Shown here: positions 33,062-41,818 of the stretch, piece by piece
Position numbering within the stretch: the stretch's first letter is position 1
Layout: the number at the start of each line of letters is the position of its first letter
DNA from: Arsukibacterium perlucidum DSM 18276
GTDB taxonomy: Bacteria > Pseudomonadota > Gammaproteobacteria > Enterobacterales > Alteromonadaceae
NCBI RefSeq assembly: GCF_000382165.1
Contig: NZ_KB907713.1
Coordinates: 1 to 64,000, forward strand
Length of the DNA stretch: 64,000 nucleotides
Direction: 5' to 3'
Notes under the pieces: generated by a model
Databases searched by the model: none
What the model was told of the DNA's origin: nothing
The model's input: the letters and a program-made list of their open reading frames with translations, nothing else
Program-made: the position numbers and the translations under genes

Positions 33062-33093
33062 TAAACCGCCGGCTATGTGGCAGCGGCGGTTTA
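33062..33093 (+). terminator. Hairpin ending the MFS/alpha-glucosidase operon
   Basis: TAAACCGCCG pairs perfectly with CGGCGGTTTA across a 12-base loop, 11 bases after the alpha-glucosidase stop, followed by TTTCTGG. Confidence 0.8.
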
Positions 33094-33181
33094 TTTCTGG
33101 TAGCCCAGACTAATAGCGCATATCGGTTAGCTGCGCTGTTTGCTAAACTAACAACACCTGTTCTGCTGTAGCGGAGTTGTG

Positions 33182-34933
33182 GTGTCTCACCGTTCTTACC
33201 TGTTTTCCCTGCGCCTTTGCCATGCGCTGCGCGAAGCGCTGGCTGAAGGTTACAACCTTAATAAATTCAGTAAAGATATCCTGGCTGGGATTACCGTCGG
33301 CATTATTGCTATTCCGCTGGCGATGGCGCTGGCAATTGCCAGTGGTGTAGCGCCGCAGTACGGTTTATACACGGCAATTATCGCTGGTTTTGTTATTGCC
33401 TTAACCGGCGGATCTCGTTACAGCATCTCTGGCCCCACCGCCGCCTTTGTTGTGATTTTGTACCCTGTTGCTTTGAAATATGGGCTCAGCGGCTTGCTGA
33501 TTGCCTCAGTATTGTCTGGTGTGATCCTGCTGCTGATGGCCGCCATGCGGCTGGGGCGGCTAATTGAATATATTCCCGAAGCGGTAACCCTGGGTTTTAC
33601 CGGCGGCATAGCGGTGGTGATTGCCACCTTGCAAATTAAAGACTTCTTTGGCCTTAGCATTGCTGCTTTACCAGAGCACTATGTGGAGAAAATCGTCATG
33701 CTGGCGCAGCAGCTGCCGCAAGCTGCCTGGCCCAGTTTGCTGGTAGCGACAGTTACTCTGGCGGTGATGCTGTTGTGGCCAAAATTAAAAACCCCGGTGC
33801 CGGCCCATTTGCCAGCGCTGTTTATCGGCACTCTGCTCGGGCTGTTGTTGCTCCATGTCGGCGCTGAGCTCGACACCATAGGCTCGCGTTTCAGTTACAG
33901 CACGCCAGATGGCAGTAGCGGCAATGGCATTCCGCCCTATCTGCCTTACTTTGACTGGCCCTGGCTGCGCCCCGGCCCGGGTAATGAACTGCTCGGCTTT
34001 AGCTGGCAACTGGTGAAAGACTTACTGGCGGCTGCTTTTGCCATGGCAATGCTGGGTGCTATTGAGTCGTTGCTGTGTGCCGTGGTGCTGGATGGCATGT
34101 CGGGGCGGCGCCACAGCGCCAACAGTGAATTATTGGGCCAGGGCCTGGGTAATATTATTACGCCTTTTTTCGGCGGCATTACTGCTACCGCTGCGCTGGC
34201 GCGATCAGCGGCCAATTTTAAAGCTGGTGCGCAAAGCCCGGTGGCGGCCATGGTGCATTGCCTGGTGATCCTGCTGGCGCTGGTGCTGCTGGCCCAGTTG
34301 TTATCTTATGTGCCGATGGCGGCACTGGCCTCGTTACTGCTGATGGTAGCCTGGAATATGAGCGAGGCACCTAAAGCACTGCATTTGCTAAGAACGGCGC
34401 CGCGAAGTGATATTCTGGTGTTCTTTAGCTGTTTTTCACTGACAGTGCTGCTGGATATGGTTATCGCTATTACCGTAGGTATTTTGTTGGCTGCGGTGTT
34501 GTTTGTGAAAGATATTGCTGAGATGACTAAAGTTACCGATATCAGTCAGCATAAAAAACTGATTGATATGGAGCTGCCGGCCGGATGGAAAGTGCTGAAG
34601 ATTAACGGCCCGTTGTTTTTTGCGGCGGCTGATCGGATTTTTGCCGAAATTGCCGTGCTAACCGCCCAATGTCGCGGCATAGTGTTGTATATGGATGGTG
34701 TTACGGTACTGGATGCCGGTGGCCTGGCGGCATTGAATAAGCTGATTAGTAAAAGTGCTAAAACTCATACTGAGTTAGTGATTGCCGACTTGCAGTTTCA
34801 GCCGCTACGTACCCTGGCCAGAGCAGGGGTTAAGCCGGTAGCCGGCAGGTTGCGCTTTTACCCCAGCTTAAAAGAAGCGCTGGACGCCCTGGCGCCAGCC
34901 TCAGCGGCTGCCGCAGGACTGGCGGATAATTAG
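33182..34933 (+). CDS. SulP family anion transporter with STAS domain
   Basis: About 583 residues from the second of two adjacent GTG codons (33182), chosen for GGAG five bases before. The membrane part starts DILAGITVGIIAIPLAMALAIASGVAPQYGLYTAIIAGF and shows GPTAAFVVILYP, the SulP signature, over about 12 or more spans. Residues 450-570 form a cytoplasmic STAS domain (LKINGPLFFAAADRIF, YMDGVTVLDAGGLAALNKL). Members move sulfate, bicarbonate or other anions with sodium or protons. The 3' end overlaps the convergent LacI gene by 33 bases. No substrate clue nearby. Confidence 0.85.
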   Translation: MSHRSYLFSLRLCHALREALAEGYNLNKFSKDILAGITVGIIAIPLAMALAIASGVAPQYGLYTAIIAGFVIALTGGSRYSISGPTAAFVVILYPVALKYGLSGLLIASVLSGVILLLMAAMRLGRLIEYIPEAVTLGFTGGIAVVIATLQIKDFFGLSIAALPEHYVEKIVMLAQQLPQAAWPSLLVATVTLAVMLLWPKLKTPVPAHLPALFIGTLLGLLLLHVGAELDTIGSRFSYSTPDGSSGNGIPPYLPYFDWPWLRPGPGNELLGFSWQLVKDLLAAAFAMAMLGAIESLLCAVVLDGMSGRRHSANSELLGQGLGNIITPFFGGITATAALARSAANFKAGAQSPVAAMVHCLVILLALVLLAQLLSYVPMAALASLLLMVAWNMSEAPKALHLLRTAPRSDILVFFSCFSLTVLLDMVIAITVGILLAAVLFVKDIAEMTKVTDISQHKKLIDMELPAGWKVLKINGPLFFAAADRIFAEIAVLTAQCRGIVLYMDGVTVLDAGGLAALNKLISKSAKTHTELVIADLQFQPLRTLARAGVKPVAGRLRFYPSLKEALDALAPASAAAAGLADN

Positions 34934-35926
34934 TTTTGGCTGAATATGGGTGCTAACGATGGCTTCATTATTAATTAACCGCAGCAGGTTATCGACCAGC
35001 ATTTCTCCGGCCAGCGAAGTATCCTGCTGAATGGTGCTTAGCGCCGGGGTAGCAAATGACGCTACAGGTATATCGTCAAAGCCCATTACTGCAATATCGG
35101 CCGGAATACGGTACCCCAGTTGGTGCAATGCCCGCATTACCCCAATGGCAATAGTATCGCTGGCACAAAATACGGCATCACAGGCCTTACCTTGCTGCAT
35201 AATTTGCCGGATAGCCTGGTCGCCGGCGTTCTCGGTGGAGATAGCATCGCCCTGGGCAATATCAGCCGGTTTAATGCCTGCTACAAGCAGCGCATCTGTA
35301 AAGCCCTGATAGCGCTCAAAAAACTCAGGGCTGTGCTCAGAAGCATTACCAACAAAGGCAAAGTTTTGGTAGCCATTGGCTAATAGGTGCTCGCCGGCCA
35401 GCCGGCCACCTTCGCGGTTATTGCTGCGAATGGTAAATTCAGGGTGACCGAGTACCTCAGCGCCCCAGCAAACAAAATGGGTTTGCTGGGCTAACAGTTT
35501 TTTCAGTTTTTCTTCGTAATCAACATAATCGCCATAGCCAAGCAAAATAATGCCATCGGCTTTATTACTGTCTTCGTAATCGGCATGCCAGTCGTCACTC
35601 AGTTGCTGGAAGGATACCAGTAGATCCTGGCCGCGTTTGGCACAGGCCCGGGTAATACTGCCCAGCATTGATAAAAAGAACGGGTTGATAAGTGACTCGT
35701 CTGACGTGGGGTCTTCAAACAACAACAGTGCCAGCGTGCTGCTGCGTTGTTTACGCAGGTTGCTGGCGTTCTTATCCACTTTATAGTTCAGCTGTTTAGC
35801 AATGGCATGCACCCGCTCGCGGGTTTCTTTATTAACTTGCGGACTGTTGCGCAGCGCCCTCGACACCGTGGACTGCGATACCCCGGCTAAATAGGCAATA
35901 TCAAAGGATGTCGCTTTGTCTTTCAT
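34901..35926 (-). CDS. LacI-family repressor, probable maltodextrin regulator
   Basis: A 341-residue regulator: N-terminal helix-turn-helix (SFDIAYLAGVSQSTVSRALRNSPQVN), hinge LNYKVDKNASNLRKQRS, and a periplasmic-binding-like sensor domain (VFCASDTIAIGVMRALHQLGYRIPADIAVMGFDDIPVASF). This is the only LacI-type gene in the window, and it sits near the MFS/alpha-glucosidase operon. The three TGNATACGTATNCA palindromes are therefore its likely targets, though no direct proof exists in sequence. It carries a perfect CTGCAG-type palindrome just upstream of its start that may be used for self-control. Its stop lies inside the end of the SulP gene. Confidence 0.85.
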   Translation of the reverse strand: MKDKATSFDIAYLAGVSQSTVSRALRNSPQVNKETRERVHAIAKQLNYKVDKNASNLRKQRSSTLALLLFEDPTSDESLINPFFLSMLGSITRACAKRGQDLLVSFQQLSDDWHADYEDSNKADGIILLGYGDYVDYEEKLKKLLAQQTHFVCWGAEVLGHPEFTIRSNNREGGRLAGEHLLANGYQNFAFVGNASEHSPEFFERYQGFTDALLVAGIKPADIAQGDAISTENAGDQAIRQIMQQGKACDAVFCASDTIAIGVMRALHQLGYRIPADIAVMGFDDIPVASFATPALSTIQQDTSLAGEMLVDNLLRLINNEAIVSTHIQPKLIIRQSCGSR

Positions 35927-35956
35927 CAGGTGCTCTGCTGTTACAGCGTCGCAGCT

Positions 35957-35972
35957 CTGCAGTTAACTGCAG
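35957..35972. promoter_or_regulatory. Palindrome upstream of the LacI gene
   Basis: CTGCAGTTAACTGCAG is a perfect 16-base palindrome, 31 bases before the regulator start. Its CTGCA/TGCAG arms match the 22413 site, but the centre differs (GTTAAC against AACGTA), so a link to the same protein is only possible. Confidence 0.5.
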
Positions 35973-36170
35973 CAATCTGCTTAGCGCATTATAATTATAA
36001 TCTGCCCATCATAGATGGATTTGTTAGTAGATTCAATTTTGGCGTTAGCATCTGTTTCAGCACTGTTGCATCTGATAATTCCGGTTAATTTGTGAAACTA
36101 TGTTATTTCTGTTTCGGCGTGGGGCCGCGCCTTGCTAAACTAAAGAGTCACTGGAATCAGGTAAGCTGTT

Positions 36171-37043
36171 GTGATTAAAAAATCGTTAAAAATAGTGTTA
36201 TTGACGAGTTTGTTGCTGAGCGGTTTCGCAGCAACCGCCAGCACTCCCACCTGTCAGGGCGATGATTGTATTGCCGAGCAAAAGCTATATTTAAGCTGGG
36301 CCTTAGGCTATGGCCAGCGTAGTAATCCATTGCATGGCGGTAAAAAGCTTAACTTAGTGTTATTGCCGGAAATTTATTACTACAGTAAATACTGGTTTTT
36401 TGACAATGGCCGGCTGGGCAGCAGTATTGCCCTCAGCGATGATACGCAACTGAGTATCATTGGTCAGTTTAATCAGGAAAAAGGCTATTTTCAGCAATGG
36501 TTCAGTGGCAATTTACTGCAGTTTGAAGCCAATACCATCGTTGGGCCTGAATTTGGCGCTGCAACATTCCGCCAGGCACCCTCTCAGATAGCCGTTAGTC
36601 AGGTAAATAAAAGGCCTACAGCGTTTGATGTCGGGCTGCAATTAGATACGGTCCGCAGTGGCACCTTGTGGCAACTGGCATACTGGACCGATGTCAGTAA
36701 GCAACACCATGGCCAGTATGCCAGTCTGGGTGCGCGCCGGGGCTGGCAAAGCCCTTATGGTAAATGGCAGTTATCGGCACATCTTCACTGGAAAAGTGCC
36801 CAGCTGATTGACACCTATTACGGTTTAACGGCATTAGAAGTAACGTCAGGCCAGGAATATCAAGGGCGGGATAGCTGGCAGGCAGAACTTCGGTTAAACT
36901 GGAGCAAACCGTTAACAGAACGGTTGAGTGTGTTGGTATTCCTCCGATATTTACAACTGGATAGCGCTATGACTGATAGCTACCTGGTACGCTCTGATAA
37001 CGTCACAACCTGGTTTGGTGGCGTTAGTTACCGGTTTTTCTGA
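36171..37043 (+). CDS. mipA: MipA/OmpV family outer-membrane protein
   Basis: A 290-residue protein starting at GTG 36171 (AGGTAA upstream) with signal peptide (MIKKSLKIVLLTSLLLSGFAATA). Alternating aromatic beta strands (LYLSWALGYGQRSNPL, LNLVLLPEIYYYSKYWFF) and a C-terminal FF fit an outer-membrane barrel of the MipA/OmpV type. Members help murein-hydrolase complexes in E. coli or act as porin-like proteins. First gene of a four-gene operon with DUF3019 and a two-component system, joined by one-base overlaps. The gap to the divergent LacI gene is 244 bases. Confidence 0.83.
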   Translation: MIKKSLKIVLLTSLLLSGFAATASTPTCQGDDCIAEQKLYLSWALGYGQRSNPLHGGKKLNLVLLPEIYYYSKYWFFDNGRLGSSIALSDDTQLSIIGQFNQEKGYFQQWFSGNLLQFEANTIVGPEFGAATFRQAPSQIAVSQVNKRPTAFDVGLQLDTVRSGTLWQLAYWTDVSKQHHGQYASLGARRGWQSPYGKWQLSAHLHWKSAQLIDTYYGLTALEVTSGQEYQGRDSWQAELRLNWSKPLTERLSVLVFLRYLQLDSAMTDSYLVRSDNVTTWFGGVSYRFF

Positions 37044-37435
37044 TGCGGCTGTTATGTTGTTTCCTGGCCCTGCTACTTGGTGTTTCGCTAAGCAGCCAGG
37101 CTGAAGTTGCTGCCGGCCAGTGCACTGAGCCGCTATGTTGGCAGGTTAGCCCAACGGTCTGTGTTACCGATAAGCTTGAGCAGGGCTGTGAAGCTGCGCT
37201 GCGGGTGATTTGGTTTAGTGACACCCCCAGAACAGTATGTTTATATCTGGCGGAGCAGGCTGAGCGCTGCTGGCAGGAAGCAACCAGCGGCCAATGGCAG
37301 CAGCAGGTTAACTGGCAAACCGGTTGGTTGAGCTTGCGCCAGCAACAGCAGGTGCTGCTGAGTGCCGAATTGCAGGTATTAAGCCGGCAACCGGCAAAAC
37401 GACGTCGTGTCTCCGGCGCATGGAGTATTTTTTAA
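37043..37435 (+). CDS. DUF3019 family secreted protein
   Basis: A 130-residue protein with signal peptide (LLCCFLALLLGVSLSSQA) and the DUF3019 core: CWQVSPTVCVTD, ALRVIWFSDTPRTVCLYL, CWQEATSGQW. Six mature Cys may form disulfides. Its start overlaps the MipA stop (TGATG) and its stop overlaps the response-regulator start (TAATG). DUF3019 genes occur beside this regulator type in Shewanella and relatives; the protein may be a periplasmic ligand or an inhibitor of the sensor, which is inference. Confidence 0.82.
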   Translation: MRLLCCFLALLLGVSLSSQAEVAAGQCTEPLCWQVSPTVCVTDKLEQGCEAALRVIWFSDTPRTVCLYLAEQAERCWQEATSGQWQQQVNWQTGWLSLRQQQQVLLSAELQVLSRQPAKRRRVSGAWSIF

Positions 37436-38124
37436 TGGCTAAGATCCTGTTAGTGGAAGATGACGCCCGGTTGGCCGGCCTGGTGCAGAGTTTTCTGGTG
37501 CAGCATGGGTTTACCGTGCAGCAGCAAAGCCGCGGCGATCTGGTTGCCGAGCAATGCAAGCAATTTCAACCCGATTTAATTGTGCTGGATTTGATGTTGC
37601 CCGGGTTGGATGGCTTTGGCGTTTGCCGGCAAATCCGCCCCTGGTACAAAGGTCCGGTATTAATGCTAACTGCCAAGCAAAGTGATATTGATCAGGTGTT
37701 GGGACTGGAGCTTGGTGCTGACGATTATGTAATTAAACCGGTTGAGCCGCGGGTATTATTAGCACGGATTAATGCCCTGCTACGCCGGACCCAGGTTAGC
37801 CCGCAAACTGAACAGCAGCAACTGGCTTTTGGCGGTTTGATGTTAAAGCAGCGTTCGCGCGAAGCCTGGCTGGACAACAAGCTGGTCGATCTTACCAGCT
37901 ATGAATTCGACTTATTATGGATGTTAGCACGACATGCCGGCCAGACCGTGAAACGGGAAGCTATTCATCAGCAAATTATTGGCCGTGAATATGATGGCCT
38001 TGATCGGACTGTCGATGTGCGGATATCACATTTAAGACGAAAGCTGGGTGATAATGCAGAGGTGCCTTTCCGGATTAAAACCGTTTGGGGTAAAGGGTAT
38101 TTATTTGTCGCTGATGCCTGGTAA
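37435..38124 (+). CDS. OmpR-family response regulator (RstA-like)
   Basis: A 229-residue regulator; ATG 37435, in TAATG with the preceding stop, is the true start (KILLVEDDARL). Receiver residues are complete: acidic pair D9/D10, phospho-acceptor D52 in VLDLMLPG, T79 and K101 in KPVEPR. The C-terminal winged helix holds the OmpR pattern (LTSYEFDLLWMLARHAGQTV, RTVDVRISHLRRKLGD, IKTVWGKGYLF). It receives phosphate from the kinase encoded two bases downstream and probably controls the operon containing MipA. Confidence 0.88.
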   Translation: MAKILLVEDDARLAGLVQSFLVQHGFTVQQQSRGDLVAEQCKQFQPDLIVLDLMLPGLDGFGVCRQIRPWYKGPVLMLTAKQSDIDQVLGLELGADDYVIKPVEPRVLLARINALLRRTQVSPQTEQQQLAFGGLMLKQRSREAWLDNKLVDLTSYEFDLLWMLARHAGQTVKREAIHQQIIGREYDGLDRTVDVRISHLRRKLGDNAEVPFRIKTVWGKGYLFVADAW

Positions 38125-38126
38125 CT

Positions 38127-39341
38127 ATGCATCGCCTGTTTCTGCACTTTTATCTGTTTTTATTTCTGGTGTTAATTGGCTTAGGCTGGACGGTTGATCA
38201 GCTTTGGCAATATGCGCAGGGTGGTCAGCCGCCTGCGCTGGTAGATACCCTGGCCGAGCAAATGTCGCTGGTTATGCGCTTGCCTGAGGCGCAGTGGTCC
38301 AGTCACCTTGGTTTACCTTATCAGCCAGTGGCGCTTGATAGTGTAAGCTGGCAGCCCGATGAATGGCAGTTATTACAGCAAAACCATTTGTTACCGTTAT
38401 TTCAGGATAACAGTGTGTTTTTTTATGGTCTGCGCGATGAGCAATTATGGCTGGTTGGCCCGCTGCAATTAAACGAACATTCGGGTTTTGACTGGTTTAG
38501 TATTCTTTTTTTCAGCTTGCTGGCGGTTGCTGTGGCACTGTGGCTCTGGCCGGTGGCACGGGATATCCGGTTTTTGCAACAAGGTTTGCAGCGTTTTGGT
38601 AAGGGCCAGCCGGCGGAGTTGCAGTTACCTGCCCGTTCATTTATCGCGCCCATTGCCGATAGCTTTCAGCAAATGAGTCAGCAAATTATCTCTTTGCTGG
38701 ACTTGCAGCGGGAAATGACTCATGCGGTGTCGCATGAGCTGCGGACCCCGATTGCCCGGCTGAAATTTGCGTTGGAAATGGCGCCACAACTGCCCGAAAA
38801 CGATAAACAGCTGATGTTGCAGGACGTGCGGGAGTTGCAGCAACTGGTAGATGAAATGCTCGACTACGCCAAATTGCAAAGCCATCAACTTGATCTTAAA
38901 AAGCAACAAGTTGACTTAACAGAGCTCATTCATAACGTTGCTGAGAAACTGGCCCCGCTGCCCGGTGCCGCTATTGAGCTGCAATTGCCGGCACAGGCGA
39001 TGTTGTATTGTGATGCTCATTATCTGGAACGGGCTATTCAGAACTTGCTGGTAAATGCCAAACGCTACGCCAGACAACGAATTGTAGTTGATGTGAAATC
39101 GCGGCAGGGGCACTGGCAGATCAGCGTTAACGATGATGGCCCCGGCATTGCACCCGACCGCCGGGCTGAAGTGCTGAAACCATTTCAGCGGCTGGAGCAA
39201 AGCCGTAACCGGGAAGAGGGGGGCTTTGGCCTGGGCCTCGCCATTGTCCAACGTATTGTGCAGTGGCATCAGGGTAAGCTGCTTATCAGCGACAGTGCCT
39301 TAGGTGGTGCCAGTTTGCAGCTGCTACTGCCGGTAAGTTAA
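38127..39341 (+). CDS. Sensor histidine kinase (RstB-like)
   Basis: A 404-residue inner-membrane kinase with two spans (residues 4-22 and about 124-142) framing a periplasmic sensor of about 100 residues. A HAMP-like linker leads to the H-box HAVSHELRTPIARLKFALEM (His203), N-box NLLVNAKRYA and G-boxes DDGPGIAP and GFGLGLAIV. Intact, so it should autophosphorylate and act on the regulator before it. The signal is unknown; MipA and DUF3019 in the same operon suggest an envelope cue. Confidence 0.87.
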   Translation: MHRLFLHFYLFLFLVLIGLGWTVDQLWQYAQGGQPPALVDTLAEQMSLVMRLPEAQWSSHLGLPYQPVALDSVSWQPDEWQLLQQNHLLPLFQDNSVFFYGLRDEQLWLVGPLQLNEHSGFDWFSILFFSLLAVAVALWLWPVARDIRFLQQGLQRFGKGQPAELQLPARSFIAPIADSFQQMSQQIISLLDLQREMTHAVSHELRTPIARLKFALEMAPQLPENDKQLMLQDVRELQQLVDEMLDYAKLQSHQLDLKKQQVDLTELIHNVAEKLAPLPGAAIELQLPAQAMLYCDAHYLERAIQNLLVNAKRYARQRIVVDVKSRQGHWQISVNDDGPGIAPDRRAEVLKPFQRLEQSRNREEGGFGLGLAIVQRIVQWHQGKLLISDSALGGASLQLLLPVS

Positions 39342-39436
39342 GCTATTCATCATAAAAAAATCTGCCGCCAGCGCATAATCAGCTAAGCTGGCTTCGGCCA
39401 ATGCTAAGCTATGCTTCCCCAATAAGAGTACCTGTA

Positions 39437-40627
39437 ATGCGAAGTTCCGAGCCTTCAATCTGGTTGCTGATGTTGCTGGCTGCTGTGGTTGCCACCACCC
39501 CATTGGCGATAGATATGTACTTACCTGCCATGCCGATGATGGCCGGTGAACTGGATACCAGCATTAGTCTGGTCCAGCAGTCGCTGAGTATTTTTCTGGC
39601 GGCTTATGGCATAGGTATGCTGCTGTTCGGGCCACTGGCTGACATGCTGGGACGGCGGCCACTGGCGGTATTTGGTTTAAGTGGCTTTATTCTGGCCAGT
39701 CTTGCGCTGAGTCAGGTCGACAGTATTGAATGGTTTCTGGGCTGGCGGGCGGTGCAGGCGCTGGCAGGCGCGGCAGCATCAGTAGTGGTGCCGGGTATTA
39801 TCCGCCATTTGTATCAGCAACATACTGCTAAAGGCATGTCTTATGTATCGATGATTATGATGCTGGCACCGCTGGTGGCTCCGGCCATGGGCAGCGGCAT
39901 CATCTGGCTGGCCAGCTGGCAGGCAATATTCCTGTTTCTGGCGCTATATGGTGCTGTGGTGGTTGGTTTTAGCTGGCGTTTTTTACCAGAAATCCGCACT
40001 GAGGCCGGACAGCAGCGGCCGGCTTTTTTCAGTGGTTATATCAAAGTGTTCCGGCATAAAGCGGCATGGCCGGATATTGCCAGCTCGATGTTTGCCTCGT
40101 TCGCCTTTTTCTGTTTTTTAACCGCAGTTTCTTTTGTTTACATTGGCTACTTCGGAGTAACTGAGCAAATGTTTGCGCTGTTGTTTGGTTGTAACGTGCT
40201 GGCACTGATGAGCGCCAACTTACTGAACAGCCGCTTAGTCGTGCGTTTTGGGCCGCAGCGTATGTTACGCTTTGGCTTAGTGGTGGCACTGTGCTGCGCC
40301 AGTTTATTAACGGGTTTTAACTATTTTGGTCTGGGGTTATGGTATACCGTGCTTACCATAGCACCGCTGATGGCCAGCCTGGGATTAATGGCGACCAATG
40401 CCGACGCGATGATTATTATGCAATTTCCGCATAACAGCGGCACCGCTACCGCTGTTATCGGTACCTTACGGTTTGGCAGTGGGGCCCTGGCCGGGCCTTT
40501 ACTGGCATGGTTTTACACCGGCGATGCTTTGCCGTTCTCAGTACTGATGTTATCAGGAGTGCTGGCTATTGGCCTGAGTCAGCTGTGGCGCCAGCTTGCA
40601 CATTCCCGCTTATCCGTTACCGGTTAA
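39437..40627 (+). CDS. Bcr/CflA family drug-resistance MFS exporter
   Basis: A 396-residue transporter from ATG 39437; an ATG at 39401 is in frame but adds a polar leader before the first span. Twelve spans; family marks TTPLAIDMYLPAMP, QSLSIFLAAYGIGMLLFGPLADMLGRRPL and SGTATAVIGTLRFGSGAL. Bcr/CflA proteins expel bicyclomycin, chloramphenicol-like compounds or cysteine-containing metabolites. It stands alone between the kinase operon and the convergent DUF3334 gene. Confidence 0.85.
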   Translation: MRSSEPSIWLLMLLAAVVATTPLAIDMYLPAMPMMAGELDTSISLVQQSLSIFLAAYGIGMLLFGPLADMLGRRPLAVFGLSGFILASLALSQVDSIEWFLGWRAVQALAGAAASVVVPGIIRHLYQQHTAKGMSYVSMIMMLAPLVAPAMGSGIIWLASWQAIFLFLALYGAVVVGFSWRFLPEIRTEAGQQRPAFFSGYIKVFRHKAAWPDIASSMFASFAFFCFLTAVSFVYIGYFGVTEQMFALLFGCNVLALMSANLLNSRLVVRFGPQRMLRFGLVVALCCASLLTGFNYFGLGLWYTVLTIAPLMASLGLMATNADAMIIMQFPHNSGTATAVIGTLRFGSGALAGPLLAWFYTGDALPFSVLMLSGVLAIGLSQLWRQLAHSRLSVTG

Positions 40628-40671
40628 GCCAGAGCCAGGCTGTCCGATAGGCAGCCCGGCGCAAGGTTGGC

Positions 40672-41346
40672 TCAGAAACCGAGGTTTTTCAGAAAATCGT
40701 CGTCAACTTCCGGTTCAATATCTACTGTATTCTCCTGCCGGTATTGCTGAGCATTGGCCAAAATATCGTCCGGGTTTTCCTGCTCGGTACGTTCAAACTC
40801 TTCCAGCTGAATAAACTCAGTTTTATCCATCGCCAGTTCCATATAAAAAATATTATGTTCCGGTGTGCTGAACGTGACACGACGGGCCTGTGGCTGATCA
40901 AGCTGGGTGTTAATCAGAATTTGCACCTGCTTGTTAATTGCCATCATTTTCGGCTGGCTCTGATTAATTGAGGTATGTAAATCCTGACGTACCTTGTTGG
41001 TAAAGTCGCCGACGATCTGATTCATCAGCTCGCCCATCACATTACCCACCTCATCAGAGGTATGAAACTGGGCCAGCTCATCCTCCGGCATGCCCATACT
41101 CATCATGTATTTCCGGTAAATTTCCATTGCTGCCTGCGATGTGAAATTTATAATTACCAGCCCGGAAAAGCCGCCGTCAAACAATACAAAGCAGCCCAGA
41201 TCGGGCCGTAAACAGGTTTTCTGAATTTTCTGAACCATCGGCGAATGACTGATTGTTGGGTTGCCGGCTGCTGCCAGAACGCCATTAACTGCCTGACACA
41301 GGGTTAGCAGAATGTCATCGGTGGTAATAATACGGGTTTTTTTCAT
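40672..41346 (-). CDS. DUF3334 family protein, CheX-like
   Basis: A 224-residue cytoplasmic protein. ATG 41346 is used (a TTG at 41358 is the alternative); GGA precedes it. The core VGNVMGELMNQIVGDF contains an ExxN motif as in CheC/CheX phosphatases, and LGCFVLFDGGFSGLVIINFTSQAAMEIYRKYM resembles the first half of that fold. The C-terminal 50 residues are acidic (NPDDILANA, DIEPEVDDDF). A role in chemotaxis or response-regulator dephosphorylation is inferred from the fold. Its likely operon partner is the small acidic protein just upstream. Confidence 0.8.
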   Translation of the reverse strand: MKKTRIITTDDILLTLCQAVNGVLAAAGNPTISHSPMVQKIQKTCLRPDLGCFVLFDGGFSGLVIINFTSQAAMEIYRKYMMSMGMPEDELAQFHTSDEVGNVMGELMNQIVGDFTNKVRQDLHTSINQSQPKMMAINKQVQILINTQLDQPQARRVTFSTPEHNIFYMELAMDKTEFIQLEEFERTEQENPDDILANAQQYRQENTVDIEPEVDDDFLKNLGF

Positions 41347-41400
41347 GCTGTTTTCCAAGGGCTATTTTCTGACAGTATAAGCCCTTATCAGTAGTTAACG

Positions 41401-41565
41401 CTAAATTTTACAGGCTCCGCCGCTGCATTCGTCATCGTCATCACCAAATTGTGGCTCGGCAGCCTTTGCTGCGGCCTCGGCCTGCTGTTTGGCCAGTGCG
41501 GCTTCTGCACCATCAAAATCAAGATTGTTTAAATCGAAATCCTGATCAAAATCTAAGTCAGACAT
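41401..41565 (-). CDS. Small acidic Cys-containing protein (54 residues)
   Basis: ATG on the minus strand at 41565, with AGGAG eight bases before, encodes 54 residues closing at 41401. It opens MSDLDFDQDFDLNNLDFDGA, with repeated LDFD units, passes through an Ala/Gln/Glu helix (EAALAKQQAEAAAKAAE), then a GDDDDE patch and a C-terminal ECSGGACKI. Only two Cys, five residues apart, which could hold a metal ion or form a disulfide. It is 54 bases upstream of DUF3334 on the same strand, so the two are probably co-transcribed. Family unknown to me; the frame, start site and codon style make it credible. Confidence 0.7.
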   Translation of the reverse strand: MSDLDFDQDFDLNNLDFDGAEAALAKQQAEAAAKAAEPQFGDDDDECSGGACKI

Positions 41566-41818
41566 GGTGTTTGCTCCTATTCCCGGCGGCCCGGGTTGTG
41601 GTTACTCAAGTTGTGGTGATTAGCTTGTTTACAGCCAGTGTAGCAAATTGCCGGGGCCGGTTTAAACAACCACAGCCAAATTAAACCAGGCGCCACCAAA
41701 ATTAAAAGGTCGGCCCACTATTTCCGGCAATGCTCGATTTCCGCCAATGGTCGATTTCACCGGTGCCAATTCCTTGCTATTATAACGCCCATCTTTTCTG
41801 ACCTGCCCGGAGCTGCTG

